The notes: generated from the letters alone by a model not told the origin. DNA of 64,000 bases from Sphingomonas swuensis (GCF_039538045.1 NZ_BAABBQ010000001.1:1758001-1822000); one strand, 5' to 3'. Shown: positions 23,218-32,174, numbered from the stretch's first letter. Program-made: numbers and translations.

Positions 23218-23919
23218 TCAGCTCCTGTGTGCGCGCTCGGGGGCGCGCTGGGCCATGGCTTCGAGTTCGGGCATGGACGCGAGCAGCTCGTCGAGCGCCC
23301 GGGTAACCAGTTGCTGGGCCGACGTACCGGTGACGGCACAGGCGAGCCTCAGCTTGAGGTGGCGATCCGCATCGAGGCGGAGGGTGAAGGCGGCCTTACC
23401 CTTGGCGGCAACGGCGCGTCGCGACTTCGGCAGTGCCGGAGCGGGAACGCTGACCGGCGCGGCAACCTTGCGCTGGACCAGGACAGGCTCCGCAGCGACG
23501 GGCTCGACGATCTGGACGGGCTCGACGATCTCGGCCGGCTCGGAGCGGACCGGCATTGCCAGAACCTCGCCGAGCGGCGGCGAATCGGCCGGAACCGGCT
23601 CGGCCGTCTCGTCCTGCTCGTCGTCCTCGACCTCGTTGCCGAGGCGCTGAACCAGTTCCTCATGGACCGCGTGGACCGGGCTCGCCGGACTGAGGCCGGT
23701 GACCGGGTTCGGACGGAGACGGCTGGCCTCCTCCTCGGACCCGATCGGGGCGAGCACCGGCTTGGGCGGCTCGAAGCCCATGTCGTTCCAGCCGAGGTCC
23801 TCGAGATTGCTGCCCATCTGGCCGAAGCCTTGGGGCCGCATTGCCGGCCGCGCCGCGCCCTTGCGGGCAAGCAGCCCGGAGGACAGCGAGGCGAAGGGCT
23901 TGGGTTCGCTCTTCATCAT
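23218..23919 (-). CDS. ParA-associated protein with C-terminal ribbon-helix-helix-like domain
   Basis: 233 residues. The N-terminal two thirds are Pro/Val/Glu-rich and probably disordered. The last about 55 residues (AAFTLRLDADRHLKLRLACA...TSAQQLVTRALDELLASMP) fit a ribbon-helix-helix or CopG-like DNA-binding unit. Placed 17 bases after parA, it looks like a ParB-substitute partner that stimulates the ATPase or tethers it to DNA; that role is inferred from position. ATG at 23919 has a following in-frame ATG as an alternative. Confidence 0.8.
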   Translation of the reverse strand: MMKSEPKPFASLSSGLLARKGAARPAMRPQGFGQMGSNLEDLGWNDMGFEPPKPVLAPIGSEEEASRLRPNPVTGLSPASPVHAVHEELVQRLGNEVEDDEQDETAEPVPADSPPLGEVLAMPVRSEPAEIVEPVQIVEPVAAEPVLVQRKVAAPVSVPAPALPKSRRAVAAKGKAAFTLRLDADRHLKLRLACAVTGTSAQQLVTRALDELLASMPELEAMAQRAPERAHRS

Positions 23920-23936
23920 GGGAGATACGCCCCTTG

Positions 23937-24656
23937 TTAGCCGACAACTCGGCGGCCGAAGCCACCGACCGGCCGCGGACTGGCCTGACCGATGCCCGGC
24001 GCCGCGTTCGGCGCCGCAAACACGGTGCGACGGAAATTCTTCTCGAGGCGGTCGGAGATATACTCCCACAGCTCGACCACTTCCTTGGCCGACTTGCCCT
24101 TGGGATCGACTTCCATGACCGTGCGGCCGTCGATCATCGAGGCGGCGAAGTCGGTGCGGTGGTGAAGCGTGACCGGGGCGACGGTGCCGTGCTGCGACAG
24201 CGCGACCGCGGCCTCGTAGGTGATCTTGGCCTTCGGCGTCGCCGCGTTGACCACGAAGATCAGCGGCTTGCCGGCACGCTCGCACAGGTCGACCGTGGCG
24301 CCGACGGCGCGCAGGTCGTGCGGGCTCGGACGGGTCGGGATGACGATCAGCTCGGCCACCGCGATGACGCTCTGGATCGCCATGGTGATGGCCGGTGGAG
24401 TGTCGATCACCGCAAGGCGGAAGCCCTGCTGGCGAAGCACCTCGAGATCGCTCGCGAGACGGGCGACGGTGGTCTGGGCGAAGGCGGGCATTTCCGTCTC
24501 GCGCTCGTTCCACCAGTCGGCAAGACTGCCCTGCGGATCGATGTCGATCAGGCAGACGGGGCCCGCGCCCGCCAATTGTGCCTGCACCGCGAGGTGGCCG
24601 GAGAGCGTGGTCTTGCCCGATCCCCCCTTCTGCGATGCCATAGCCAGAACGCGCAT
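23937..24656 (-). CDS. ParA family ATPase
   Basis: 239 residues. Deviant Walker A KGGSGKTT (residues 10-17), then CLIDIDPQGSLADWW and VIDTPPAITMAIQS, the usual ParA/MinD-type motifs. These ATPases form nucleoid- or membrane-bound gradients that position DNA, protein clusters or division sites. It is not paired with a ParB here but with an RHH-like protein and SPOR proteins, so a cell-division or cargo-positioning role is at least as likely as chromosome partitioning. Start at 24656 has a good AAGGGGA ribosome-binding site. Confidence 0.92.
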   Translation of the reverse strand: MRVLAMASQKGGSGKTTLSGHLAVQAQLAGAGPVCLIDIDPQGSLADWWNERETEMPAFAQTTVARLASDLEVLRQQGFRLAVIDTPPAITMAIQSVIAVAELIVIPTRPSPHDLRAVGATVDLCERAGKPLIFVVNAATPKAKITYEAAVALSQHGTVAPVTLHHRTDFAASMIDGRTVMEVDPKGKSAKEVVELWEYISDRLEKNFRRTVFAAPNAAPGIGQASPRPVGGFGRRVVG

Positions 24657-24717
24657 TCCGATCCCCTTGGGTAAGGTGCTATCCCTATGGACATCGGAAT
24701 GGGGCCGCCGGCCTAAA

Positions 24718-24745
24718 ATCAGGTTAACGGCGCTGCGACCCTGAT
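24718..24745. promoter_or_regulatory. Inverted repeat in the divergent parA / Sel1-SPOR promoter region
   Basis: ATCAGG and CCTGAT arms separated by 16 bases in the 120-base divergent gap. It could be an operator controlling both directions. Only sequence symmetry supports this. Confidence 0.3.
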
Positions 24746-24776
24746 CTAGGATGACGCCGTTTCGGGAGGGCTGTGG

Positions 24777-25667
24777 ATGCGTCGGATCGTGGTCGGAAGC
24801 GTGCTGCTGGGGCTTGCCTCGCAAGCATTGGGGCAGGACGTTCGCACCGGCATCCAGGCTTGGACCGAGGGCCGCTACCCGCAGGCAGTGGCGATCTGGA
24901 AGCCGCTTGCGCAGAATGGCAGCGCCGACGCCGCCTTCAATCTCGGCCAGGCCTACAAGCTCGGGCGCGGTGTCCCGGCGGACCTCGCGGCGGCGCAGCG
25001 CTACTACGAACAGGCGGCGCGTGGCGGCCACCTCGAGGCGCAGACCAGCCTCGGCCTGCTGCTCTTCCAGAACGGCAATCGCGCCGGTGCCCTGCGCTGG
25101 CTCGGCCAGGCGGCGCAGGCAGGCGAGCCGCGAGCGATGCTGGTCTATGGCACGGCGCTGTTCAACGGCGACGGCGTGCCGGAGGATCGGGCGCGGGCCT
25201 ATGCCTTCGTCAGCCGCGCCGCCGCGCAGGGTCTCGCCCCGGCCAGGGTGACGCTCGGCGAGATGGACCAGCTCATCCCGCTGGACGAGCGCAAGAAGGG
25301 CGTCGCGCTCGCGCAAGTCATGGTCGCGAAGCCGGCCGCCCCCGCCCCTGCCGCCGGGTCGAAGTCCGGTCGCAGGACCTCGGCGAAGCTTGCTGCTCGA
25401 AGCCCCACTCCCGCCACGCCTGCCGTCGCGGCAAGGCCCGCGCCGCAGGGTGCCTTCCGGGTGCAGCTCGGCGCGTTTCGCGATTCCTCGGCGGCGACGT
25501 CGCTCTTCGCCCGTCTCTCGCCAAAGCTCGGCGGCGCATCGATGACGCTGGTCCCGTCGGGCACGATGACCCGGCTTCAGGTCGGCCCCTATGCGACTCG
25601 GGCGCAGGCCAGCGCCGCCTGCGCCGCGCTTCGTCCCCAGCCCTGCTTTCCCGTCGCGGCGCGCTGA
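24777..25667 (+). CDS. Sel1-repeat and SPOR domain protein
   Basis: 296 residues, exported (signal peptide MRRIVVGSVLLGLASQALGQ). Three to four Sel1-like repeats occupy about residues 35-160 (AAFNLGQAYKLGRGVPADLAAAQRYYEQAA and similar). An Ala/Pro-rich linker follows, then a C-terminal SPOR domain (GAFRVQLGAFRDSSAATSLFARL...MTRLQVGPYATRAQASAACAAL). Likely periplasmic, binding septal peptidoglycan during division. It is divergent from parA. A GGGAGGG ribosome-binding site supports the ATG at 24777. Confidence 0.88.
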   Translation: MRRIVVGSVLLGLASQALGQDVRTGIQAWTEGRYPQAVAIWKPLAQNGSADAAFNLGQAYKLGRGVPADLAAAQRYYEQAARGGHLEAQTSLGLLLFQNGNRAGALRWLGQAAQAGEPRAMLVYGTALFNGDGVPEDRARAYAFVSRAAAQGLAPARVTLGEMDQLIPLDERKKGVALAQVMVAKPAAPAPAAGSKSGRRTSAKLAARSPTPATPAVAARPAPQGAFRVQLGAFRDSSAATSLFARLSPKLGGASMTLVPSGTMTRLQVGPYATRAQASAACAALRPQPCFPVAAR

Positions 25668-25673
25668 CCGGAC

Positions 25674-26570
25674 TTAGCCGGCCGTCCACTCCGCCTTGGG
25701 AATGCCCTGCGCCCAGAGGAGCGCGGTGAGGTCGTTGTGACGAATCCGGGCGGCCGCAACCTGCTCCAGCTTGGGCTTGCCGTGATAGCTGAAGCCGAGC
25801 CCGGCTTCCTTGATCATCGGCGCGTCGTTCGCTCCGTCGCCCACCGCCAGCACCGCTTCGGGCGGAAGCTTGAGCCGGTCGCGCATCTCGACGAGCGCGC
25901 GCGCCTTGGCTGCGGCGTCGACGATCTCGCCGGTGACCTTGCCGGTCAGGTGGCCGTGGATCGATTCGAGGTAGTTGGCGCGAAGCTCGGTGAAGCCGAG
26001 CTCGGACGCCAGAGGGTCGGCGAAGTCATGGAAGCCACCGGTCACCAGCAGCGCCTGTGCACCCTGCGCCTTCATCGTCTGGACGAGGGTCCGCGCGCCC
26101 GGAGTGTGGGTCACGCGTTCGGTCCGGCAGCGCTCGAGGCAGCCGACGCCGAGGCCGTTGAGGCTCGCCACCCGCTGGTGCAACGCCTGCTCGAAATCGA
26201 GCTCTCCCTGCATCGCGCGCTCGGTCACGGCGGCGATTTCTTCCTTCTTGCCGGCGAAATCGGCGAGCTCGTCGATGCATTCCTGGCCGATCATGGTCGA
26301 ATCCATGTCGGCGACCAGCAGCTTGCGCACCCGATGCTCCGCCTGCTGGACGACCACGTCGACCCCGGGCAACCCCTCTTCCAGTCGGTCGCGAAGGTCG
26401 CGCCAGTCGTCGACCGGGCCGAGCAGCAGGTCGGCGGCATCGCCCGGATCGATCCAGCGGATTTCGCCGCCGCCGGCGATCTCCGCCGCTCGGGCGAGCG
26501 CGTCGTCTCCAAGCCGTCCGGCTGCTATCAGGGTTGCAATGAACAAGTCCGCACCTCCTCTGTCCGTCAT
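25674..26570 (-). CDS. serB: Phosphoserine phosphatase
   Basis: Last step of serine synthesis. HAD-family signature LLVADMDSTMIGQECIDELAD (nucleophile Asp88, Asp90), the VTGGFHDF motif II and the AVGDGANDAPMIKEAGLG motif IV are all present; an N-terminal ACT-like segment precedes them. The start is uncertain: ATG 26570 is used here, while TTG at 26546 would give 290 residues. Either way its 5' end overlaps the divergent miaA gene, so each gene's promoter must lie inside the other. Confidence 0.95.
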   Translation of the reverse strand: MTDRGGADLFIATLIAAGRLGDDALARAAEIAGGGEIRWIDPGDAADLLLGPVDDWRDLRDRLEEGLPGVDVVVQQAEHRVRKLLVADMDSTMIGQECIDELADFAGKKEEIAAVTERAMQGELDFEQALHQRVASLNGLGVGCLERCRTERVTHTPGARTLVQTMKAQGAQALLVTGGFHDFADPLASELGFTELRANYLESIHGHLTGKVTGEIVDAAAKARALVEMRDRLKLPPEAVLAVGDGANDAPMIKEAGLGFSYHGKPKLEQVAAARIRHNDLTALLWAQGIPKAEWTAG

Positions 26571-27462
26571 CGCAGGGCCGACCGCCAGCGGCAAGTCGGC
26601 CTTGGCCGTCGCTTTTGCCCAACGCACGAACGGGGTGATCGTCAACGCTGACAGTGCACAGGTCTATGTCGATCTCAGGATCCTCTCGGCGCGGCCGTGC
26701 CTGGAGGAAATGGGCGGGATCGAGCACCGGCTGTTCGGCACCCGAGACGGCGCCGAGGCCTGCAGTGCCGCCGCCTGGGCCGAGGAAGCGCGCGCGGCCA
26801 TCGCCGACATCCATCAGCGTGGCCAGCACCCGATCCTCGTCGGCGGGACCGGGCTCTACCTGCGGACGCTGCTCGACGGCATCGCCGAAGTGCCGCCGGT
26901 CGATCCGGCGATCCGGGCCGAGGTGCGGGCGGCAAGCGTCGAGGACAATCACCGCCTGCTCGCCGCGCTCGATGCGGAAGCGGCGACGCGGCTTCATCCC
27001 AATGACACGACGAGGATCGCTCGCGCGCTCGAGGTGGTCCGCTCGACCGGGCTCCCGCTCCGCCGGTGGCAGGGCCGGACCACGGGCGGGATTCGCTCCT
27101 CGGTCCGGCTGACGGGTACCATCCTCCTCGGTGACGGTCCCGAACTCGCCCGGCGCATCGATCGCCGCTTCGCCGCGATGGTCGACGAGGGCGCCTTAAA
27201 GGAGGTCCGCCTGCTGCTGGATCGCGGGCTTTCCCCCGACCTTCCGGTCATGCGGGCGATCGGCGTTCCCGAGCTCGCCGCTCATCTGAAGGGAGAGATG
27301 TCGCTCGAGCAGGCGGTCGCGGCGGGGCAGCTCTCGACCCGCCAATATGCCAAGCGCCAGCGGACCTGGTTCCGCAACCAGCCGCTCGGCATCGCTCCGA
27401 CCAGTGAGCCCGAGAGCGCCTTGCGCGACCTTCTCGCCGCCGCCAAGGATTGCGGATGCTGA
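26539..27462 (+). CDS. miaA: tRNA dimethylallyltransferase
   Basis: Adds a dimethylallyl group to A37 of tRNAs reading UNN codons. P-loop GPTASGKS at residues 13-20, NADSAQVYVDLRI, GGTGLYLRTLLDGI and the C-terminal QLSTRQYAKRQRTWFRN motif are intact. 307 residues, normal length. Its first 32 bases overlap the head-to-head serB gene, and its last 7 bases overlap the IlvC-like gene, so it is probably co-transcribed with the latter. Confidence 0.96.
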   Translation: MNKSAPPLSVIAGPTASGKSALAVAFAQRTNGVIVNADSAQVYVDLRILSARPCLEEMGGIEHRLFGTRDGAEACSAAAWAEEARAAIADIHQRGQHPILVGGTGLYLRTLLDGIAEVPPVDPAIRAEVRAASVEDNHRLLAALDAEAATRLHPNDTTRIARALEVVRSTGLPLRRWQGRTTGGIRSSVRLTGTILLGDGPELARRIDRRFAAMVDEGALKEVRLLLDRGLSPDLPVMRAIGVPELAAHLKGEMSLEQAVAAGQLSTRQYAKRQRTWFRNQPLGIAPTSEPESALRDLLAAAKDCGC

Positions 27463-28430
27463 CCAACGCCGACCTCGATCCCGCCCCCCTGCTGGGCAAG
27501 ACCGTGGCGGTCATCGGCTTTGGCAACCAGGGACGGGCGCAGGCCCTCAACCTGCGCGACAGCGGCATCGCCGTTCGGGTCGGACTTCGCCCCGGAAGCG
27601 CCCGCACCGCCGAGGCGGAGGCGCACGGCCTTACCGTCCTCCCGCCGGCCCAAGCGGTGACCGATGCCGATCTCGTGCTTTTCCTGGCCCCCGACGAACA
27701 GCTCCCCGCCATCTACACGTCGATTGTCGAGGCGATCCGCCCGGGTGCCGCGATCGGCTTCGCCCATGGCCTGTGCGTCCATTATCGCCTGATTGAGCCC
27801 CGCTCCGACCTCGACGTCATCATGGTCGCGCCCAAGGGGCCGGGCGCGGTCCTCCGCCGGCTCTACGAGGAAGGGCGCGGAATGGTCGCGCTTGCCGCGG
27901 TCGCCCGCGATTCGACCGGCCGAGCCTGGCCGCTGGCCCTGGCCCTCGCCCATGCGCTCGGCAGCGGTCGCGCCGGCGCCGGGGTGCTTCGCTCGACCTT
28001 TGCGCAGGAAACGCTTTCGGACCTGTTCAACGAGGCCGCGGTCGTGTGGGGAGCGGTGCCGGCGATCCTCGAGGCGGGCTTCGCGACGCTCGTCGAGGCC
28101 GGGATCGATCCCCAGCTCGCCTATCTCGAATGCGTCTCCGAGCTGAAGCTGCTTGCCGAGCTGGTCGAGGCGCGCGGGATCGCGGGGATGCGAGAGGCGA
28201 TCAGCAACACCGCCGAGCTCGGCGCCGCCCGCGGCGGTCCGAGGATCGTCGACGCCACGGTGCGCCAGCGGATGCGCGACACGCTTGCCGAACTCGACGG
28301 GACTACATTCGCGGCCGAACTGATGGCCGAAGCCTCGGCAGACTATCCGCGTCTCCGCCAGTCGCGGCGCGACGCCGCCGGCTCCGCGCTCGAGGCGGCC
28401 CGGCGGTCCCTGGCCGAGGGTCGCTCCTAG
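27456..28430 (+). CDS. IlvC-like ketol-acid reductoisomerase family protein
   Basis: 324-residue relative of class I ketol-acid reductoisomerase. The NADP-binding motif is GFGNQGRAQALNLRDSG (residues 21-37). GFAHG carries the conserved catalytic histidine, APKGPG is present, and the knotted C-terminal domain keeps the Mg2+ ligands Asp189 and Glu193 (SDLFNEAAV) and the glutamates of YLECVSELKLLAELVE. It lacks the usual N-terminal extension (xVYYDxDAD) and is divergent in many places, so it may be a paralogue rather than the main isoleucine/valine enzyme. ATG 27456 overlaps the miaA stop. No ilvB or ilvN lies nearby. Confidence 0.85.
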   Translation: MLTNADLDPAPLLGKTVAVIGFGNQGRAQALNLRDSGIAVRVGLRPGSARTAEAEAHGLTVLPPAQAVTDADLVLFLAPDEQLPAIYTSIVEAIRPGAAIGFAHGLCVHYRLIEPRSDLDVIMVAPKGPGAVLRRLYEEGRGMVALAAVARDSTGRAWPLALALAHALGSGRAGAGVLRSTFAQETLSDLFNEAAVVWGAVPAILEAGFATLVEAGIDPQLAYLECVSELKLLAELVEARGIAGMREAISNTAELGAARGGPRIVDATVRQRMRDTLAELDGTTFAAELMAEASADYPRLRQSRRDAAGSALEAARRSLAEGRS

Positions 28431-28597
28431 CCGGTGACGTCCTGATCGGCGTTGCGGTCGCCGATGCTCGCCCGTTCGACATAGACGCGCTGCAGCTTGC
28501 GATGCACCTCGGCGGCGATCGGGTTCGGCGCCTGCTCCGCCCGCTCCTGCTCTTCGGCGGCGCGTCGCGCGAAATAGACGCGGCTGTCCTCTTCCAT
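28427..28597 (-). CDS. Small hypothetical protein (56 aa)
   Basis: MEEDSRVYFARRAAEEQERA followed by a second short helix ending in VTG; strongly charged and probably helical, with no signal peptide. A GGGGAGG ribosome-binding site sits just upstream of ATG 28597. A -10-like TATCAT lies about 35 bases upstream. Its stop codon overlaps the stop of the convergent IlvC-like gene (CTAG). Function unknown; it resembles short sphingomonad hypothetical proteins with an 'H..L...Y' helix, such as the one at 60016. Confidence 0.65.
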   Translation of the reverse strand: MEEDSRVYFARRAAEEQERAEQAPNPIAAEVHRKLQRVYVERASIGDRNADQDVTG

Positions 28598-28655
28598 GTC
28601 TGCCTCCCCGCGGATGGATGATAGGAGCAATCCTAGCACAAAGCGCGCGGACAGG

Positions 28656-28688
28656 AAAAAGGGCGCCCGGACCATCGTCCGAGCGCCC
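28656..28688 (-). terminator. Intrinsic terminator after the outer membrane barrel gene
   Basis: On the minus strand GGGCGCTCGGAC pairs with GTCCGGGCGCCC (12 bp, one G-T pair) around a GATG loop and is followed directly by TTTTT. It sits 25 bases after the stop of the 28713-29267 gene, and is a clear rho-independent terminator. Confidence 0.9.
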
Positions 28689-28712
28689 TTCCTTAAAGTC
28701 CGTCGGAAGCGC

Positions 28713-29267
28713 TTAGAAGCGGGTGCCGACGTTCAGCGCGACCTGGTGACGGGTCACGTCGCTCTCATAGTCGCTGAAGCGATATTCGCCGCCGACATAG
28801 GCCTTGCCCGACAGGGCGAACTGCGCGCCCGCGCCGAGACGATAGCCGTCGAGGTTCTCCGACGCCTTCACCAGCCCGTTGTCCGCGGTGAAGCGGGCAT
28901 TGGTGTAGCCGCCCTTCAGGTAGACGTTGCTGCCGTCGGCGCCGAGCGGGAAGCTGACGCGGCCACCGGCATAGAGGTCGCGGCCGGCCTTGAGGGTGCC
29001 CGCGGCATTGCTGTCCTTGACGGTCGAGTCGGTCGCTTCGACGTCGACGCCGAGCGAGGCGCCGTTGCTCAGCGCGAAGTCATAACCCGCGCCGACGCCG
29101 TAGACCGCGCCCTCGTCCTTGTACTTGCCGGCAGCGTCGAGGTCGACCTTGACCACGTCATAGCCGACGAGCGCTTCGACGCGCTGGCCCTGCGGCGCCT
29201 GGGCCAGAGCCGGCGTGGCGGCAAGGGCGGCAACCGAGGCGGCGGTAAGCGCAAAAAACTTCTTCAC
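28713..29267 (-). CDS. Outer membrane beta-barrel (porin-like, opacity family) protein
   Basis: 184 residues, beginning at a GTG with an AGGAGAAG ribosome-binding site. The signal peptide is MKKFFALTAASVAALAATPALAQ. The mature protein is a run of amphipathic beta-strands (VYGVGAGYDFALSNGASLGVDVEA, SNVYLKGGYTNARF, YRLGAGAQFALSGKAYVGGEYRFSDYE) ending in VALNVGTRF, a typical outer membrane C-terminal Phe signal. Eight strands are plausible. A long 5' region and an intrinsic terminator suggest a single-gene transcript. It probably contributes to envelope stability; substrate transport is not implied. Confidence 0.88.
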   Translation of the reverse strand: MKKFFALTAASVAALAATPALAQAPQGQRVEALVGYDVVKVDLDAAGKYKDEGAVYGVGAGYDFALSNGASLGVDVEATDSTVKDSNAAGTLKAGRDLYAGGRVSFPLGADGSNVYLKGGYTNARFTADNGLVKASENLDGYRLGAGAQFALSGKAYVGGEYRFSDYESDVTRHQVALNVGTRF

Positions 29268-29494
29268 AAAACTTCTCCTGATTTTCTCTCTGGGCAGAGG
29301 TCGAAACCTCGTCCGCGGCGCCAATTGGGTGCGCCGCCTGCTGCTTCCAAGAGCCACACCAGGCTAAAGTTGCGAAGTGACTGAATGCAAAGCGAAGAAA
29401 ACGTATTCAGTTCATCGTATCTGACAAACTGTTCATTTAACTTCTGCTTATCGCTGAATGGATGTTCATCGACATGGCCATTCTGTGGCGAGAT
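29268..29494. promoter_or_regulatory. Upstream region of the outer membrane barrel gene
   Basis: This 227-base gap is the leader and promoter region of the barrel gene and the 3' side of purC. On the minus strand TTGTCA, 16 bases, TACGTT is a weak promoter candidate near 29410-29440. The GGCGC...GCGCC inverted repeat around CCAATTGG (29318-29336) could fold in the leader. No gene was seen. Confidence 0.35.
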
Positions 29495-30277
29495 TTACTT
29501 GCCGCGCTTCTTACGATGGCTGTCGAAATCGAGCACGGCATTCTCGCCTTCCTGCCCCTCGAGCAGCCCGAGCCTGCGCGCGACCTCCTGATAGGCCTCG
29601 GCCTCCCCGCCCAGGCCCTGTCTGAAGCGGTCCTTGTCGAGCTTCTCGCCCGAGCGCATGTCCCACAGCCGGCAGCCGTCGGGGCTGATCTCGTCGGCGA
29701 GGATGATGCGGGCGTATTCGTTCTCCCACACCCGCCCGAACTCCAGCTTGAAGTCGACCAGACGGATGCCGATCGCCGCGAACAGGCCGGCCATGAAGTC
29801 GTTGATGCGGATCGCCAAGTCGGCGATGTCGTTCATCTCCTCCTGGCTCGCCCAGCCGAAGCAGGCGATATGCTCGTCGGTGACCATCGGGTCACCGAGC
29901 GCATCGTCCTTCAGATAATATTCGATGATCGTGCGCGGGAGCTGGGTTCCTTCCTCGATCCCGAGCCGCTTGGAGATGGAGCCCGCGGCGACGTTGCGGA
30001 TGACCACCTCGATCGGAACGATCTCGCACTGGCGGATCAGCTGCTCGCGCATGTTCAGCCGGCGGATGAAGTGCGTCGGCACCCCGATCGTCGACAGCGC
30101 GGTGAAGATATGCTCGCTGATCCGGTTGTTGATGACGCCCTTGCCGCTGATCGTGCCGCGCTTCTGCGCGTTGAAGGCGGTCGCATCGTCCTTGAAATAT
30201 TGGATGAGCGTGCCGGGCTCCGGACCCTCGTAGAGGATCTTGGCCTTGCCTTCGTAGATCTGGCGGCGTCGAGCCAT
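29495..30277 (-). CDS. purC: Phosphoribosylaminoimidazole-succinocarboxamide synthase
   Basis: SAICAR synthase of purine biosynthesis: joins CAIR and aspartate with ATP. The family start [30 protein letters not shown], the [13 protein letters not shown] motif, and [11 protein letters not shown] near the end are all present. 260 residues. ATG at 30277 fits the known start. It is a single gene here, without purS/purQ next to it. Confidence 0.97.
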   Translation of the reverse strand: MARRRQIYEGKAKILYEGPEPGTLIQYFKDDATAFNAQKRGTISGKGVINNRISEHIFTALSTIGVPTHFIRRLNMREQLIRQCEIVPIEVVIRNVAAGSISKRLGIEEGTQLPRTIIEYYLKDDALGDPMVTDEHIACFGWASQEEMNDIADLAIRINDFMAGLFAAIGIRLVDFKLEFGRVWENEYARIILADEISPDGCRLWDMRSGEKLDKDRFRQGLGGEAEAYQEVARRLGLLEGQEGENAVLDFDSHRKKRGK

Positions 30278-30356
30278 AGGGTACGGGTCCGATTGCAATG
30301 GGAAGGAGCGGCTCGCCATAGAGGCGTGCCGCTCCACTGGCAACGAACCCGCGCCG

Positions 30357-31301
30357 TCAGGCCTGCCGCTCGAAGGCCTCGTCGCTTCGCCGCATGAGCC
30401 ATGTGCCGACCCCGAGGCGGCGCCACAGCCAAACCAGCAGGCCGACCAGCAGGGCCCATGGCAGGAGTGTCGCGAACGCCACGATGAGGAAGCCGATGGC
30501 GGCCTGGAAATTTTCGCCTGCCCGCTCGATCGCGCTTGCGATCGGCCGCTCGTCGTCGAACCCCGGGACGGTCGCGCCCGACCCGTAGAAGAAGGACATC
30601 GGGGTCGTCGCGAGGCTGTCCTCGGCTGCCTGGCGCTGCTCGCCAAGGCTCCGGATCTGCGCGCGCAACTGGTTGGCCTCGCTCAGCAGCCGGTCACGGA
30701 CCACGCTCGACAGCCCCGGCCGGGCAAGCTCGCGGGTGACCCGCTCGAGATCGTCCTGCAGCGCCGCGCGGCCGCGGTTGGCGCCCTCGATCGTCGGAGC
30801 CATGTCGACTCCGCTGATCTGCTGGTCGACCAGCATCCCTTCGGCGTCGGTCACGACCCGAGTCGCATCCTTGCCGAACTGCCGGGCGATGGCGGGATCG
30901 AGCTTGATCTCGAGGCTTGCCGAGATGTCGCGCTCGTTGACGAGGCTGTATCGCATGCCGGTGATCCGGCAGCGCGCGATCGTCAGCTTCTCGCACATCT
31001 GGGCATGCGCTTCCTGCGCCGCCTGGATCCGCGCATTGGCCAAGCGGTAGGCGTAGCGATAGTTGAAGGCGACGCCCGGCGCGGCGCTGACTCCGATGTT
31101 CGGTCCCGCGCCATCGGCGCTCGCCTGCCCCTGCTCGGCGCGCACGAGCGGCGGCGGCGGTGCCATCGGAGGCGGCGGTGCCGGTTCTTCCGCGACGTCG
31201 TAGGTGCGCAGGTCTTCGGAGGGGCGCTTGCTGGTCTCGTCCCGTTGCCCGCAACCCGCGAGGAGGCTCACGGCTGCCCCTGCCATCAACCACTTACGCA
31301 T
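30357..31301 (-). CDS. DUF4349 domain-containing lipoprotein
   Basis: 314 residues. Lipobox LLAGC (signal [18 protein letters not shown]), then a Pro-rich linker ([19 protein letters not shown]), the DUF4349 body (about residues 80-250, with a helical coiled segment [32 protein letters not shown]), and a C-terminal transmembrane helix ([23 protein letters not shown]) ending in a basic tail. Two anchors of this kind suggest a protein bridging envelope layers. I know no experimentally established function. Confidence 0.85.
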   Translation of the reverse strand: MRKWLMAGAAVSLLAGCGQRDETSKRPSEDLRTYDVAEEPAPPPPMAPPPPLVRAEQGQASADGAGPNIGVSAAPGVAFNYRYAYRLANARIQAAQEAHAQMCEKLTIARCRITGMRYSLVNERDISASLEIKLDPAIARQFGKDATRVVTDAEGMLVDQQISGVDMAPTIEGANRGRAALQDDLERVTRELARPGLSSVVRDRLLSEANQLRAQIRSLGEQRQAAEDSLATTPMSFFYGSGATVPGFDDERPIASAIERAGENFQAAIGFLIVAFATLLPWALLVGLLVWLWRRLGVGTWLMRRSDEAFERQA

Positions 31302-31358
31302 CACAATCTCCCCTTGTTGAAGGGTCGATGTTACAATGTAACTTTCGGCTCGCAAGCC

Positions 31359-32150
31359 CTAGATGAAGATCGCCACCGTCTGCCGTCCTGCGAGGATCCG
31401 GCGGCCCGAGGCGTCGAAGATGTCCATCGACTGGCGCGAATAGCCGTCCGCCGTGCTCTCGCTCGTCGCCCGGCAGAGATACCAGGCGCCGGCGTCCTCG
31501 GGCAGCCGGTCGAGGTCGAAGCTCCAGCTCAGCGAGCTGATCACGCCGGGCTCGGGGAAGACCGGCATGGCGGCCGGCGGAAGCACGTCGGCAAGCGCGA
31601 GCAGCGAGACCAAGGGGTCGGCACCCTCATGGTTCTCGAGCCGCGCCCACATCACGAACTCGGGCGGCCCGCCGCTGTATGGTAGGCCTCCCGACACGTG
31701 CCGGACATCGAAGTTGGCGGCGAAGGTCGGCCCTGCCCCCTCGCCCAGCATTCGCGGCAGCCCGTCGGGTGCGGCGACATCGTTCATGGCGACCCGCTCG
31801 TGCGCGACCCGGCTGTCGCGCGCCGCGCCGCAGAAAAAGGTCAGCCGCGCCGCGAGGCGCTCGTCGCTCTCGACATCGACACCGACGAGGGTGGTCGACT
31901 TGCCCTGCCTAAGGACCTCGGGCCACAGCAGCAGGCGGCCCGAGGCCGGGCCGATGAAGGCGGCCTGGACCGATCGCAGCGGCGGAAGCCCGGGCCGGCT
32001 TCGCGCCGCCGTCGCCCAGGCGAGCGCCGCGGTCATCCCGCCATAGAGGGTGCGGCCCTGGCTCCAGCTCGGCGGTGCTTCGAGGGTCAGGGCACTGCCG
32101 TCGACCTCCAGCGAAGCGACGACCTGGGCGAGCGAGGGATGCGAGGACAT
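31359..32150 (-). CDS. Acyl-CoA thioesterase family protein (double hotdog)
   Basis: 263 residues with two hotdog domains. The first contains WSQGRTLYGGMTAALAWATAARS, a TesB/YbgC-like helix; the second contains LPYSGGPPEFVMWARLENHEGADPLVSLLALADVLPP and WSFDLDRLPEDAGAWYLCRATSES. The family hydrolyses acyl-CoA esters; the chain length cannot be told from the sequence. Its two neighbours (DUF4349, S9 peptidase) are unrelated in function. Confidence 0.85.
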   Translation of the reverse strand: MSSHPSLAQVVASLEVDGSALTLEAPPSWSQGRTLYGGMTAALAWATAARSRPGLPPLRSVQAAFIGPASGRLLLWPEVLRQGKSTTLVGVDVESDERLAARLTFFCGAARDSRVAHERVAMNDVAAPDGLPRMLGEGAGPTFAANFDVRHVSGGLPYSGGPPEFVMWARLENHEGADPLVSLLALADVLPPAAMPVFPEPGVISSLSWSFDLDRLPEDAGAWYLCRATSESTADGYSRQSMDIFDASGRRILAGRQTVAIFI

Positions 32151-32174
32151 GCCGCCTCTTGGCGGACAACGCGG

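Noticed and set aside
23218..24656. A classical ParABS chromosome partition locus
   Set aside because: There is no ParB with a KorB-type DNA-binding domain and no parS-like site was seen; the partner is RHH-like, so a plain chromosome ParA was not called.
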